Of a stretch of DNA of 64,000 bases, positions 36,378 through 46,477 are shown piece after piece. Origin of the DNA: Polyangiaceae bacterium. Its GTDB lineage: Bacteria; Myxococcota_A; Polyangia; Polyangiales; Polyangiaceae. Where the stretch lies: the NCBI GenBank assembly GCA_016719945.1, contig JADJYE010000006.1, positions 248,001 through 312,000 of the forward strand. Reading direction: 5' to 3'. The notes under the pieces were generated by a model. That model was given only the letters and a program-made list of their open reading frames with translations, was not told the origin of the DNA and did not search any database. Position 1 is the first letter of the stretch, and every line of letters starts with the position of its first letter. The translations under genes were made by a program, and so were the position numbers.

Positions 36378-37445
36378 TCAACGCGCCAGGGCGAAGTGGA
36401 GCGCGGCGACGACGAGCGCGAGCGGGGCGACGAAGAGCGCCGACCAGAGCGCGCCCCAGCCCACCGAGCGAGCGAGCGCGCCCTCGCAGCCGTGTCGGTC
36501 GTGCGCGACGTGCTTCATCGCGGCGAGCAAGAGGGTGTAGGCGGCGAAGACCACGATGGGCAGCGCGATCTCCACGAGCACCCACGCCGCCCCGCCGAGG
36601 ACGAGCGCGATGGCCACCACGGCGAGCATCAGCGCGAAGCCCTCCCCGTCGAGCGAGGTGCAGCCCGAGCCGGGATCGCACCCGTCGCCGCACGAGCTCT
36701 TCCAGGAGCGCTTCTGTGGGGTCACCCCCGCCTGGGCGGCCACCTGCGGCGCCTTGGGCTGCTTGCGAAAGGGCGAGACGAACACGTAGTCGTCCTTCAG
36801 GCGGTATCCTTTGTAGAGGAGCGCCGTGAGGACGACGGTCATCACGAGCCAGCAGATGCCCATCACGATCTCTGCCTCGAGCCAGCGCGGCAGATCGAGG
36901 GCCTTGGGAAAGATCGCGGCCGCCATGAGGAAGCTCGCGCCGAGGGCGAGGGCCGTGCCCGAGCCGGAGATCTTCGGCGAGAGCGCCATCGCGACGTGGC
37001 GGGCCCGTTGGCGGTAGGGGTGGAGCGGCGCGCGCTCGATCGGGGGCTCGAGGGCCGCCTCACGATCTCTCTTCTCGAGCTCGACCCCTCTGCCCGAGCG
37101 CACCACGATCGCCACGATCGCCGCCAGGATGACGCCGCCGCCGCCGGCCGCCGCAGCGAAGAGCAGCTCCAGGTGGCCCTTGGCGTAGGCCCACGCAGCG
37201 CCCCCCACGGCCGCGCCAGCGAGGGTGAGGGAGAGGGAGACCGAGCGCTGCAAGCGGGTCGCGAGCTCATGCGCGCAGCGTCCACACGCTGGAGCCCCAT
37301 CGATGAGGTGCTCGAAGCACGCGTCGCACAGCCCTGCTCCGCACAGGCCGCAGCCACACGTGGCGGCTTGCATCGGGTGGGCGCCGCAGCTCGGGTGCCG
37401 GGCCGCCCACGGTCCTCGCCCGCTGGCGCCCTGGAGGGCGGTCAC
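36378..37445 (-). CDS. B-box-type zinc-binding multi-pass membrane protein
   Basis: 355 residues. The N-terminal ~60 residues are Cys/His-rich: 'HPSCGAHPMQAATCGCGLCG', 'LCDACFEHL', 'PACGRCAHELA'. This is the C-x2-H ... C-x2-C ... C-x2-C ... C-x2-C/H spacing of a bacterial B-box-like zinc finger. Hydrophobic helices follow near residues 70-85, 90-115, 160-180, 190-215 and 275-350, with a second Cys cluster 'SSCGDGCDPGSGCTSL' between helices. The topology suggests a small metal-binding domain on an integral membrane scaffold. The function is unknown. It is upstream of the TerB-like gene with 105 nt between. Confidence 0.7.
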   Translation of the reverse strand: MTALQGASGRGPWAARHPSCGAHPMQAATCGCGLCGAGLCDACFEHLIDGAPACGRCAHELATRLQRSVSLSLTLAGAAVGGAAWAYAKGHLELLFAAAAGGGGVILAAIVAIVVRSGRGVELEKRDREAALEPPIERAPLHPYRQRARHVAMALSPKISGSGTALALGASFLMAAAIFPKALDLPRWLEAEIVMGICWLVMTVVLTALLYKGYRLKDDYVFVSPFRKQPKAPQVAAQAGVTPQKRSWKSSCGDGCDPGSGCTSLDGEGFALMLAVVAIALVLGGAAWVLVEIALPIVVFAAYTLLLAAMKHVAHDRHGCEGALARSVGWGALWSALFVAPLALVVAALHFALAR

Positions 37446-37533
37446 CTCGACACCTCACCCGACGGGAGGCGACGGCTGCCGACGTCGAGTCGGGCCTTGA
37501 CGCCGGAGGGGCTGTCACGGCTTGCTAATTGGG

Positions 37534-38715
37534 ATGTCCCTTCGAGCTCGACCCCTGACATTCGCGTGTTTCTTGGCGGGCCTGGGCCTCGGGGCCGCAG
37601 GGTGCGCCGATGATACCGGCCCTGGCGCCGGCGGCACAGGTGGTGCGGGCGCCGGCGATCTCGGAGGCGGCGGCGAGTCGGCAGGCGGGGCTCCCTCCAC
37701 GGGGGGTGGCCCCTCCGGTGGGGGCGGCGCCACGTCGGACGGCGGCGGCGGTGCGGGGGGCAGCGCAGGTGGGGAGTGCCTCGACGTCCTCACGTGCGAC
37801 GCCGATTACCCCGATCTCGGGGCGACGATCGACTGGAACCATTTTTCCAGCTCCGTCGCCGCGGCGGGCTTCGTGAACCACCGCGGGCGCGACATGTTCT
37901 ACAACCCGGGCGACACCGTCTGGGTCATGGCGAAGTTCGCGTACGGCCTGCTCGACGACGACATCAAGGACGAGGAGGTCGACGTCTGGCTGAACCGCGG
38001 CTGCGGCGCCGGGTGGGAGCTGGTCGGCACCGAGCTCACGACCGACGACGCGGAGCACCCGACCGTAGAGGGCGTGGAGGACACCGGCGGCTGGGTCTTC
38101 TTCGACGCGACCGACCTCGATCTCGAGGAAGGGCGCCACCGCTTCCTGCTCTCGGTCGGCGGCGATCGTTCGACGACGGAGGTCTATGTCGACGTCGTCC
38201 CGGCTGGCACGCCGGTCATCGTGACCGATATCGATGGCACCCTGACCACCGAGGAGAACGAGGAGTTCTCGGCCCTGCTGACCGGCGCGCTGCCGCAGTC
38301 GAACCCCGACTCGGCGGACGTCCTCACCGCGCTCGCCGAGCAGGGGTACCGCGTCTTCTACCTCACGGCGCGGCCGCACTTCCTCGGCCAGCGGACACGC
38401 GAGTTCCTCGCGGCGCACCAATACCCGCTCGGCGTCGTCCACACGACCCTCACCTTCACGGGGGCGACCGGCGACACGGCGGTGGGGTACAAGAGCGACG
38501 AGCTCGCGGCGATCGCGGCCCGAGGCCTCGTGCCGTCATGGGCGTTCGGCAACACGGCGAGCGACGCGGAGGCGTTCGCGGGGGCGAATGTCCCGCTCGA
38601 CGAGCACCGCATCATGTTCCAGTTCACCGACGCAGATTTCGGCTCTCGGCGCATCGAGGCTTACAGCGAGCTGTTGCCCGAGATCACCGCCGCCGAGCCG
38701 CCGACCTGTCCCTGA
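37534..38715 (+). CDS. Lipin-like (LNS2) phosphatase lipoprotein
   Basis: About 393 residues. Signal peptide ending 'LGLGAAGC', a lipobox; Gly/Ser linker to ~80. A beta-sandwich-like region (~100-225) precedes a HAD phosphatase domain: 'GTPVIVTDIDGTLTTEE' with the D-x-D-G-T nucleophile motif (~231-235), 'GYRVFYLTARPHFLGQRTRE' (T-A-R-P, motif II), then the lipin-typical 'GYKSDELAAI' (motif III Lys) and 'FGNTASDAEAF' (motif IV Asp). In eukaryotes LNS2 dephosphorylates phosphatidate. Here it is exported, so it would act on lipids or other phosphoesters outside the cytoplasm. ATG 37534 is chosen over TTG 37522. Confidence 0.83.
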   Translation: MSLRARPLTFACFLAGLGLGAAGCADDTGPGAGGTGGAGAGDLGGGGESAGGAPSTGGGPSGGGGATSDGGGGAGGSAGGECLDVLTCDADYPDLGATIDWNHFSSSVAAAGFVNHRGRDMFYNPGDTVWVMAKFAYGLLDDDIKDEEVDVWLNRGCGAGWELVGTELTTDDAEHPTVEGVEDTGGWVFFDATDLDLEEGRHRFLLSVGGDRSTTEVYVDVVPAGTPVIVTDIDGTLTTEENEEFSALLTGALPQSNPDSADVLTALAEQGYRVFYLTARPHFLGQRTREFLAAHQYPLGVVHTTLTFTGATGDTAVGYKSDELAAIAARGLVPSWAFGNTASDAEAFAGANVPLDEHRIMFQFTDADFGSRRIEAYSELLPEITAAEPPTCP

Positions 38716-38746
38716 GCTCGAACGAAGACCCGAGGAGAACCCCGCG

Positions 38747-40417
<1,671 letters not shown>

Positions 40418-40426
40418 CGGGCGAGC

Positions 40427-41791
40427 TCACTCGACCAGCCCGTCGCCGTCGATGGCGGTGTACGCCTCGGGCGGCACGAGGCCGAGCCACGGGTCCGATG
40501 CCGGCGTGAGGAACAGCTCCGTGTAGACCTTCGTGTTGAGCGCGCCGAGCTCCAGGGTCTCGTCCGCGAGCCAGGCGTGGATGGTCGCGTGAAACCGGAA
40601 CTCGTTCTTCACGGCGTCGAGCTTCATCAGCCGCTCGAACGACTCGATCAGCCGATCGAGCTCGCCCGCGGAGAGCGCGCGCGGGCCCGCCGGGTCGGTC
40701 CAGCTCATCGGCCGCTTGCGCGCGATGAGGGCGCGGCTGGTGGCGTCGATCGCTGGTGGCTGCGCGCGCGCCGCGAGCACCTCGAAGGCGTCGTCGATCT
40801 TCGCGGGCGCCGCGGCCGCGCCTTCGAGCCGCGCCGGCACCGCGCCGAGCTTGGTGGCGCGGATCACCGGCATCTCGACCATCGCCTTCGGCGCGGCGAG
40901 CGGCATCGCCACGGCCGCCGGAGGCGGGAGCGCCGGGTCAGGGGCGCGCACGGGGACGGGCGCCGGGATGCCCCCCAGCCCGGCGCGCGCCAGCTCCTCG
41001 AGCCAGCGCGCCTCGAGGCTCTCGGCGCGGGCGCGGTGGTGCGCGCGGACCGTGCCCTCGAACGCACCGGGAGGGCCGGCGCTCGTCTTCGCGTAGAGGC
41101 CCTCGGCGTCCGCGAGCGCGAGCAAGAAGGCCTCGGGGGTGTACAGCCCGGGGATGGCATCGAGGACGCGCCCCTGCGGGTCGAGCACGTAGTGCAGGCT
41201 GTTGCCGGTGACGGTGCGCTGCACCTTGCGACCGTCTCGAAAGTCGATGGTCACGAGCGGCGCCTCTCGCTCGCTGCTCCAGTGCAGCACGAAGCGCTCG
41301 CGCAGGGCCTTCGACACCCGCTCGTTGGGGTACAGGGTGGTCCTGAAGAAGCGGCTGTTGGCGCACGACAGCTCGTCGTCGAGCCGCCCGAGCAGCCTGA
41401 GGCTCAAGATGGGCTTGCCGCGCCCGGCGGCCGCCCGCTTCGCCTCCTCGAGATCCGTGTACCAGTAGAGGCGCGAGACGTCGGCGTCGCGCTGCGCGGC
41501 GACCCGGTCGAGCGCGGCCGCGAGCGGCGCTCGATCCGCCCCGACCGCGGCGTCGAGCCGCGCCAAGAGCGCCTCGTGAGCCGCGGGTCCCCGTGCCCTC
41601 AGCGCGCCAGCCGCGCTCGGGTCGCCCTCGCGAGCGAGCTCGATCAGCTCCGCGATGGTGCGGTCGTCGCGCTGGCAGCAGCTCGCCTGGCTCGAGAACG
41701 ATTCGGCCGGCGTGGTGGCCGCGCAGCCGAGGCCGAAGGCGAGCGAGCCAAGCGCGAGCGCGAGCGTCAACGAGCGAAATGCACGGGCCAT
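40427..41791 (-). CDS. Lipoprotein with thioredoxin-like domain
   Basis: About 454 residues from ATG 41791. Lipobox 'LAFGLGC'. After an alpha-helical region, a thioredoxin-fold segment: 'YWYTDLEEAKRAAAGRGKPI', 'LDDELSCANSRFFRTTLYPN', 'FVLHWSSEREAPLVTIDF', and 'YVLDPQGRVLDAIPGLYTPE'. The usual C-x-x-C is reduced to a single Cys in 'SCANSRF', so it is probably not a classic oxidoreductase. A proline/alanine-rich stretch and a C-terminal helical domain with 'HATIHAWLADETL' follow. It converges on the acyl-CoA synthetase with 9 nt between. Confidence 0.72.
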   Translation of the reverse strand: MARAFRSLTLALALGSLAFGLGCAATTPAESFSSQASCCQRDDRTIAELIELAREGDPSAAGALRARGPAAHEALLARLDAAVGADRAPLAAALDRVAAQRDADVSRLYWYTDLEEAKRAAAGRGKPILSLRLLGRLDDELSCANSRFFRTTLYPNERVSKALRERFVLHWSSEREAPLVTIDFRDGRKVQRTVTGNSLHYVLDPQGRVLDAIPGLYTPEAFLLALADAEGLYAKTSAGPPGAFEGTVRAHHRARAESLEARWLEELARAGLGGIPAPVPVRAPDPALPPPAAVAMPLAAPKAMVEMPVIRATKLGAVPARLEGAAAAPAKIDDAFEVLAARAQPPAIDATSRALIARKRPMSWTDPAGPRALSAGELDRLIESFERLMKLDAVKNEFRFHATIHAWLADETLELGALNTKVYTELFLTPASDPWLGLVPPEAYTAIDGDGLVE

Positions 41792-41859
41792 ACGCCTACT
41801 TCGCGCGGACCGCGCGGAGTGTGACACGCGTCGCAAAATCTCTCGTAACCTCCCCCGCG

Positions 41860-42477
41860 ATGCCCACGAACCAGAAGACCGGCTACGGCCTGAGCGGTCT
41901 GTCCATCCTCCTGCTCGTCATGTTTGCCCTCCCGTGGACCAGCGTGTCCTGCGCGGGCCGCGAGATCTTCACCCAGACCGGGTACCAAGTGATCGTGGGC
42001 GACGCGACCTCACCCATGGCGGAGGCGGGGAAGAAGGATCCTGCCGTCGACGAGCAGTCAAAGAAGAACGAAGACGGCAGCATGGCGGCGTGGTGGCTAC
42101 TGCTCGTCCCGCTCGGCGCGCTCGCCGCGGGGTTCGCCGGCTTCCGCCACGCGCGAGGCGCGATGAGCGCGGCCAAGCTCGGCGCCGGCGCGAGCGGCGT
42201 GGCGGCGCTGACGCTCAGCCTGGCGCTCGCCATCGGTCTGCCGATCGAGTCCAAGGTCCAAGAGGCCAAGGAAGAGATGACGAAGGAGCAGAAGAAGGCC
42301 GACGCAGGGCCCGAAGATCCCTTCGCAGACATGGGCAAGGAGATGGGCAAGGCGATGGGCGACTTGATCGTCGTCAAGCGCGAGAACAACCCGTGGTACG
42401 CGCTGGTCGTCACGTGGGCCATGCTCGGCGTCTCGATCGTGATGCTGCGGACCTCGGGCCCGCCCAAGCTCGAGTAG
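41860..42477 (+). CDS. Hypothetical four-helix membrane protein
   Basis: 205 residues. Hydrophobic helices at ~10-28, ~80-98, ~105-125 and ~182-198. A periplasmic-looking loop 'SCAGREIFTQTGYQVIVGDA' follows the first, and an acidic/basic cytoplasmic-looking loop 'EAKEEMTKEQKKADAG' sits between the third and fourth helices. No known family is recognised. It is divergent from the thioredoxin-like lipoprotein with 68 nt between starts and convergent with the next gene. Confidence 0.7.
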   Translation: MPTNQKTGYGLSGLSILLLVMFALPWTSVSCAGREIFTQTGYQVIVGDATSPMAEAGKKDPAVDEQSKKNEDGSMAAWWLLLVPLGALAAGFAGFRHARGAMSAAKLGAGASGVAALTLSLALAIGLPIESKVQEAKEEMTKEQKKADAGPEDPFADMGKEMGKAMGDLIVVKRENNPWYALVVTWAMLGVSIVMLRTSGPPKLE

Positions 42478-42507
42478 CGCGCTCGGTCGCCTCGAACGCG
42501 CCCCGCG

Positions 42508-43179
42508 CTACATCCCCGACATCGTGACCGCGAGATCGATCGTCGCGGGTCCTGTCCCTGATGGGAGCTGCTCGCGCGCCAGGGCGTCGCGCACGCAGCT
42601 CGCGGTCTTCTCACCGACGCTTCGCTCGAGCACGACGACGTCCCCGCTGGAGGTGCACGCCCCCGCATCGCCGCTCAGGCGCAGCGTGAGCGCGCCGGTG
42701 GGGGGGCGACCGCGCTCGAGCTCGAACGCGAAGCACGCGCGCACGGTCTCGGTCGTCGCAGCGAACAGCCCCGAGCCGTAGCTCCGGTCGGCCGTGGCCT
42801 TCGAGACGCCGCCCGTCGTCGCGACCACCACCAGCGACAGATCCATGAGCGTGAGCTTGTAGCAACCCGTCGGCTCGGAGCAGGCCGGGGGGCGCACGTC
42901 CGTCGCCAGGCCGATGCAGCCGCCCGTCCCCCAGCCCCCGAACATCGCCAGGTCATCGCTGAGCGGCTCGTCCTCGGTCGGCTGAGGCGGGAGCGCCAGC
43001 GCCGCAGGCGTGGCGGGAGCTGCGGAGACGAGCGCGATCGGCGCCTCGACGGCGGTGGGGGGCTCCCACGAGGCCCCAGCACCCACACCGCCTCCGCCGC
43101 TGCAGCCGAGCACGAGCCACGCGGGGCCCAGGGCCCCGAGCGCGAACCTCGGGTGCAGAGGGCTGGGCATCGGCGCCAT
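42508..43179 (-). CDS. Lipoprotein resembling AgmX/PglI C-terminal domain proteins
   Basis: 223 residues. Signal peptide ends 'AWLVLGCSGG' (lipobox). Ala/Pro-rich linker to ~70. The rest has spaced cysteines and 'ACFAFELERGRPPTGALTLR', 'SSGDVVVLERSVGEKTASCV' and 'ALAREQLPSGTGPATIDLAV'. This matches the pattern C ... G-x-L-x-x-x-L ... G-x-V ... S-V ... C-V-x-x-x-L ... x-x-F/L-P of AgmX/PglI-type C-terminal domains in myxobacterial gliding or envelope proteins. That assignment rests on pattern similarity only. Confidence 0.62.
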   Translation of the reverse strand: MAPMPSPLHPRFALGALGPAWLVLGCSGGGGVGAGASWEPPTAVEAPIALVSAAPATPAALALPPQPTEDEPLSDDLAMFGGWGTGGCIGLATDVRPPACSEPTGCYKLTLMDLSLVVVATTGGVSKATADRSYGSGLFAATTETVRACFAFELERGRPPTGALTLRLSGDAGACTSSGDVVVLERSVGEKTASCVRDALAREQLPSGTGPATIDLAVTMSGM

Positions 43180-43352
43180 GAGACCCGCGCCGGCGCGCTG
43201 GCCTTGGGTCCTCGGCGAAGGTCGGCGGACCGCCGGCGGCCGCCACCCCGAGAGGGCCGACTTCTGCGTGAAAGAGGCGCCAGCTCGAGCGGCACGCTCC
43301 TCGCCATGGGGGCCGTGCGCGGCAACGTCCCGCGCTTCGAGAGGAACGACAG

Positions 43353-44372
43353 ATGAGCATCTCCGACAAGCTTCGGACCGTGAAGGCGGTCATTCAATCC
43401 ATCGAGAAGGCCTTCGGCAAGGGGGCGATCATGAGCATGAGCGACGAAGACCAGAAGGAGGCGCTCAGCGTCATCCCGACTGGCTCCTTGGTGCTCGATC
43501 AGGCGCTCGGCATCGGCGGATATCCGCGCGGGCGCATCATCGAGGTGTACGGACCCGAGTCGAGCGGCAAGACCACGCTCACCTTGCACGCCATGCGTGA
43601 GGCCCAGCGGCTCGGGGGCATCGCGGCGTTCATCGACGCCGAGCACGCCTTCGACGCGGGCTACGCCAGGGCGATCGGCGTCGACACCGAGCGGCTGCTC
43701 GTCTCCCAGCCAGACTCTGGCGAGCAAGCGCTCGAGATCGTCGATCTGCTGGTGCGCTCCGGCGGGGTCGACGTCGTCGTGGTCGACTCGGTCGCTGCGC
43801 TCGTGCCCAAGGCGGAGATCGACGGTGACATGGGCGACGCGCACATGGGCCTGCAGGCGCGCCTCATGAGCCAGGCCCTGCGCAAGCTCACGCCGCAGGT
43901 CCACAAGACCGGCACGACCCTCATCTTCATCAACCAGCTGCGCCAGAAGATCGGCGTCGTGTTCGGCAACCCAGAGACGACGCCGGGCGGCAACGCGCTC
44001 AAGTTCTACGCGAGCGTGCGGCTCGACGTCAGGCGCACCGGGACGGTCAAGATCGCCGAGGACCACGTCGGCTCGAAGACGCGGGTGAAGGTCGTGAAGA
44101 ACAAGTGCGCGCCGCCCTTCAAGGAGGCGGAGTTCGAGATCCGCTGGGGCAAGGGCATCGACGCCGCGACCGACCTCGTCGACTTCGCGCAGTCGGCCGG
44201 CATCCTCGAGAAGAGCGGCTCACACCTCTCGTTCGAGGGCGAGCACCTCGGGCAGGGCCGCGAGCGCGTGCGCGAGACGCTGCTCGCGCGCTCCGACCTC
44301 GCCGACTCGCTCCGGCGCGCCGCGCTCGTCGCGCGCGGGCAAGAGCCGCTCAACGGCGCCGCTCACGGCTGA
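43353..44372 (+). CDS. recA: Recombinase RecA
   Basis: 339 residues, full length. Walker A 'GPESSGKTT' at residues 67-75, 'LVSQPDSGEQALEIVDLLVR', Walker B-like 'VDVVVVDSVAALVPKAEIDG', loop L1 'GLQARLMSQALRKLT', L2 region 'NQLRQKIGVVFGNPETTPGG', and C-terminal 'EIRWGKGIDAATDLVDFA'. RecA forms filaments on single-stranded DNA for homologous recombination and SOS induction. The canonical 'IDAEHALD' reads 'IDAEHAFD' here. The C-terminus is less acidic than in E. coli. AGAGGAA precedes the ATG. I could not identify an SOS box. ssb follows 55 nt downstream. Confidence 0.96.
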   Translation: MSISDKLRTVKAVIQSIEKAFGKGAIMSMSDEDQKEALSVIPTGSLVLDQALGIGGYPRGRIIEVYGPESSGKTTLTLHAMREAQRLGGIAAFIDAEHAFDAGYARAIGVDTERLLVSQPDSGEQALEIVDLLVRSGGVDVVVVDSVAALVPKAEIDGDMGDAHMGLQARLMSQALRKLTPQVHKTGTTLIFINQLRQKIGVVFGNPETTPGGNALKFYASVRLDVRRTGTVKIAEDHVGSKTRVKVVKNKCAPPFKEAEFEIRWGKGIDAATDLVDFAQSAGILEKSGSHLSFEGEHLGQGRERVRETLLARSDLADSLRRAALVARGQEPLNGAAHG

Positions 44373-44427
44373 GCCGGCGCCTCACGATCGAACACGACTG
44401 AACTCAGGAATCGAAGGGTGGTGCGTC

Positions 44428-44889
44428 ATGAGCAATGGAATCAATCGGGTGGTGCTGTTCGGGAACCTTGGCGCGGAGCCGGAGCTGCGGGGGACGCAGG
44501 CTGGGCACGTGTTGAAGCTGCGCCTGGCGACGAACGAGGTGTACTACGACAAGGAGAAGCGGCTCGTGGAGCGCACCGAGTGGCACTCGGTGGCGCTGTT
44601 CGGGCCGCGGGCCGAGGCCCTCGCCAAGATCCTCTCCAAGGGGGACACCGTCCTCGTCGAGGGCTCGCTCCGCACGTCGAGCTACGACAAGGACGGCGTC
44701 ACGCGCTACCGCACCGAGGTGGTCGCGCGTGACCTCTGCCTCGGCGGCCGCCGCCGGGCAGCGTCGAGCGTCGAGCCGGCGCAGACGATCGAGGTGATGG
44801 AGGAGCCGTACGCGGACACCGCGCCCGGGGACTTTGCGCCCTCGTCGCGCAGCAACGGCGCCTCGAACGGGGCCACCGCCGCGCTGTAG
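44428..44889 (+). CDS. ssb: Single-stranded DNA-binding protein, no acidic tip
   Basis: 153 residues. OB-fold at ~1-108: 'NRVVLFGNLGAEPELRGTQA', 'LRLATNEVYYDKEKRLVERT' followed by E-W-H-S-V, 'AEALAKILSKGDTVLVEGSL', then 'VTRYRTEVVARDLCLGGRRR'. The C-terminal tail is acidic in the middle but ends 'SNGASNGATAAL', lacking the DDDIPF-like tip through which typical SSB recruits repair and replication proteins. It may be a specialised paralogue working with the adjacent RecA. A good GAAGG site precedes the ATG. Confidence 0.92.
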   Translation: MSNGINRVVLFGNLGAEPELRGTQAGHVLKLRLATNEVYYDKEKRLVERTEWHSVALFGPRAEALAKILSKGDTVLVEGSLRTSSYDKDGVTRYRTEVVARDLCLGGRRRAASSVEPAQTIEVMEEPYADTAPGDFAPSSRSNGASNGATAAL

Positions 44890-44976
44890 CCGACGCTGCG
44901 CCGGGGCTCGCCCGCAGGGGCCCCGGCGCGCGCAACAAACTGGGCCAGGCCGCTGAGGCTCTGCTAGCCGCGACAC

Positions 44977-45318
44977 ATGGCCACGCACGAACCCATGGGC
45001 GGCAGCGATCGACGGACCATGCCGCGCGCCGAGGTCGCGATCTGGGTCGAGGAGCACACCAGGGACGCGCTGTACTTCCAGCGCGCCACGAACCTCTCGA
45101 TCGGCGGCGTCTGGCTCGACGGGACGTTGCCCCACCCGCCGGGGACGCGCGTCACGCTCGACATCGAGCTGCCGGGGGATCGCCCGCTGCGCGTCGAGGG
45201 TGAGGTCGTGATGCACACGTCACCCAAGCCGGGGATGGCCGTCCGCTTCGTCGATCTCGTGGGCCCGCGCCGGCGCCGCCTCGAGACGTACCTCGCGCGC
45301 GCGATCGGCTCTGCCTGA
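44977..45318 (+). CDS. PilZ domain protein
   Basis: 113 residues consisting of one PilZ domain. 'SDRRTMPRAEVAIWV' supplies the R-x-x-x-R c-di-GMP-binding arm, and 'RATNLSIGGVWLDGTLP' the N/D-x-S-x-x-G motif. The strands 'PPGTRVTLDIELPGDRPL' and 'GMAVRFVDLVG' complete the barrel. Both binding motifs are intact, so c-di-GMP binding is expected. Stand-alone PilZ proteins in myxobacteria act in motility or envelope regulation; the partner here is unknown. Confidence 0.9.
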   Translation: MATHEPMGGSDRRTMPRAEVAIWVEEHTRDALYFQRATNLSIGGVWLDGTLPHPPGTRVTLDIELPGDRPLRVEGEVVMHTSPKPGMAVRFVDLVGPRRRRLETYLARAIGSA

Positions 45319-45344
45319 GCCCCTGAGCCCTTCGCGCGTCGACG

Positions 45345-46370
45345 TCACTGCGCCCAGGGTAGACGCAGCGCTCCTGCGGCCTCGGGTAGGCTTCCCCATT
45401 GCGGCAGGGACGGCAGGGACACGCTCCCCGGGAACGGAAGCCTCGACCCAACGCCGCCGGGCAGCGGGATGCCGAGGCCGCCGAAGATCGCCGGCAGACC
45501 TGCGATCGGGTCCGAGCCTTGCACCGCGTACACGCGATTGATGGCCTGGATGTCGATCGGCGATAGCGCCTCCACGCCTCGGACCTCGACGCCTCCGACC
45601 TTCGAGACGATCGTGGGCCGACCATTGCGCGAAAAGGCCGTCGACTGGTAGTGCATGATGCTGCGGTGGTCGTAGGGGCTATGGGTCGTGCGCTGCTCGT
45701 CGATCCGCTCGAGCCATTCACGATGCGAAGGCTCGACGTTGTCCCACAGGATGGTGACGTACGCGTCGCGGTCTGCCCGCTGGTGCTCGTGGTCGAAGCC
45801 GGCGGCGTGCAGGATCTCGTGCATCACCGCCGCACGGCCGCAGCCGTTCACGCGCACGGGCTGCCCGCCCCCGCCCTTGCCGAGCAGCGAGTCGCAGGTC
45901 CCCCCGGTGTTCTGGGCGTTGAAGACGATGTAGTCCCGATCGGCCGGCGTCCTCGGCCGCAGGGTGAGGTTCGTGCGCTGGTCGAGCTCGGTCAGCGCGG
46001 CCATGATCTCGCCGCGCAGCTTGTCGGCGACCGCGCCGTCGATCTCATAGGGGATGACCCCCCCAGGCCACAGCCGTGACTCCCCGTCGATCGTGACGAT
46101 GCCGTGGACGCTGCTCAGGTCCCCCCGCGCGCTTGGCGCTCCGTAGCGCTGCTGCAGGCTATCGACCGGCCCGAGCCGGATGTCCCCGCCCATGACAGCC
46201 TCCCCCTGCTCGATGGTGAACCTGACCAGCTGCGGCTGGCTGCGCCCGGGGAGGTAGAGCGACGCCGACCCGGCCTGCACCGGCGCGGGTCGCGAGGTCC
46301 CCGCGCAGGCGGCGGTGGTGAGCAGAAGACAGAGCAGGGCGCTGGCGCGGAAGGGCTCGAGACGGGCCAT
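45345..46370 (-). CDS. Astacin-like (M12A) metalloprotease lipoprotein
   Basis: About 341 residues from ATG 46370. Lipobox 'LLTTAAC' (Cys 22). The catalytic domain (~95-285) has 'RLWPGGVIPYEID', 'YIVFNAQNTGGTCDSLLG', the zinc site 'HEILHAAGFDHEH' at residues 184-196 (H-E-x-x-H-x-x-G-x-x-H) and the Met-turn 'HRSIMHYQSTAF'. These are the hallmarks of astacins. A Gly/Pro/Leu-rich tail follows. Likely an envelope-anchored protease acting outside the cell. Confidence 0.9.
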   Translation of the reverse strand: MARLEPFRASALLCLLLTTAACAGTSRPAPVQAGSASLYLPGRSQPQLVRFTIEQGEAVMGGDIRLGPVDSLQQRYGAPSARGDLSSVHGIVTIDGESRLWPGGVIPYEIDGAVADKLRGEIMAALTELDQRTNLTLRPRTPADRDYIVFNAQNTGGTCDSLLGKGGGGQPVRVNGCGRAAVMHEILHAAGFDHEHQRADRDAYVTILWDNVEPSHREWLERIDEQRTTHSPYDHRSIMHYQSTAFSRNGRPTIVSKVGGVEVRGVEALSPIDIQAINRVYAVQGSDPIAGLPAIFGGLGIPLPGGVGSRLPFPGSVSLPSLPQWGSLPEAAGALRLPWAQ

Positions 46371-46477
46371 GGCGCACAGACGTACGGGCCGCGCTCGACC
46401 CGACGCCTCGAGCACGAAAGCGACGGGAACCTTCCGGGCTGGCCGCGTCCCCGGTCAGCCTGCGGCGAACCTACCCT

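Noticed and set aside
43180..43352. SOS (LexA) operator upstream of recA.
   Set aside because: No convincing symmetrical box could be recognised by eye in the 173 nt before the start.
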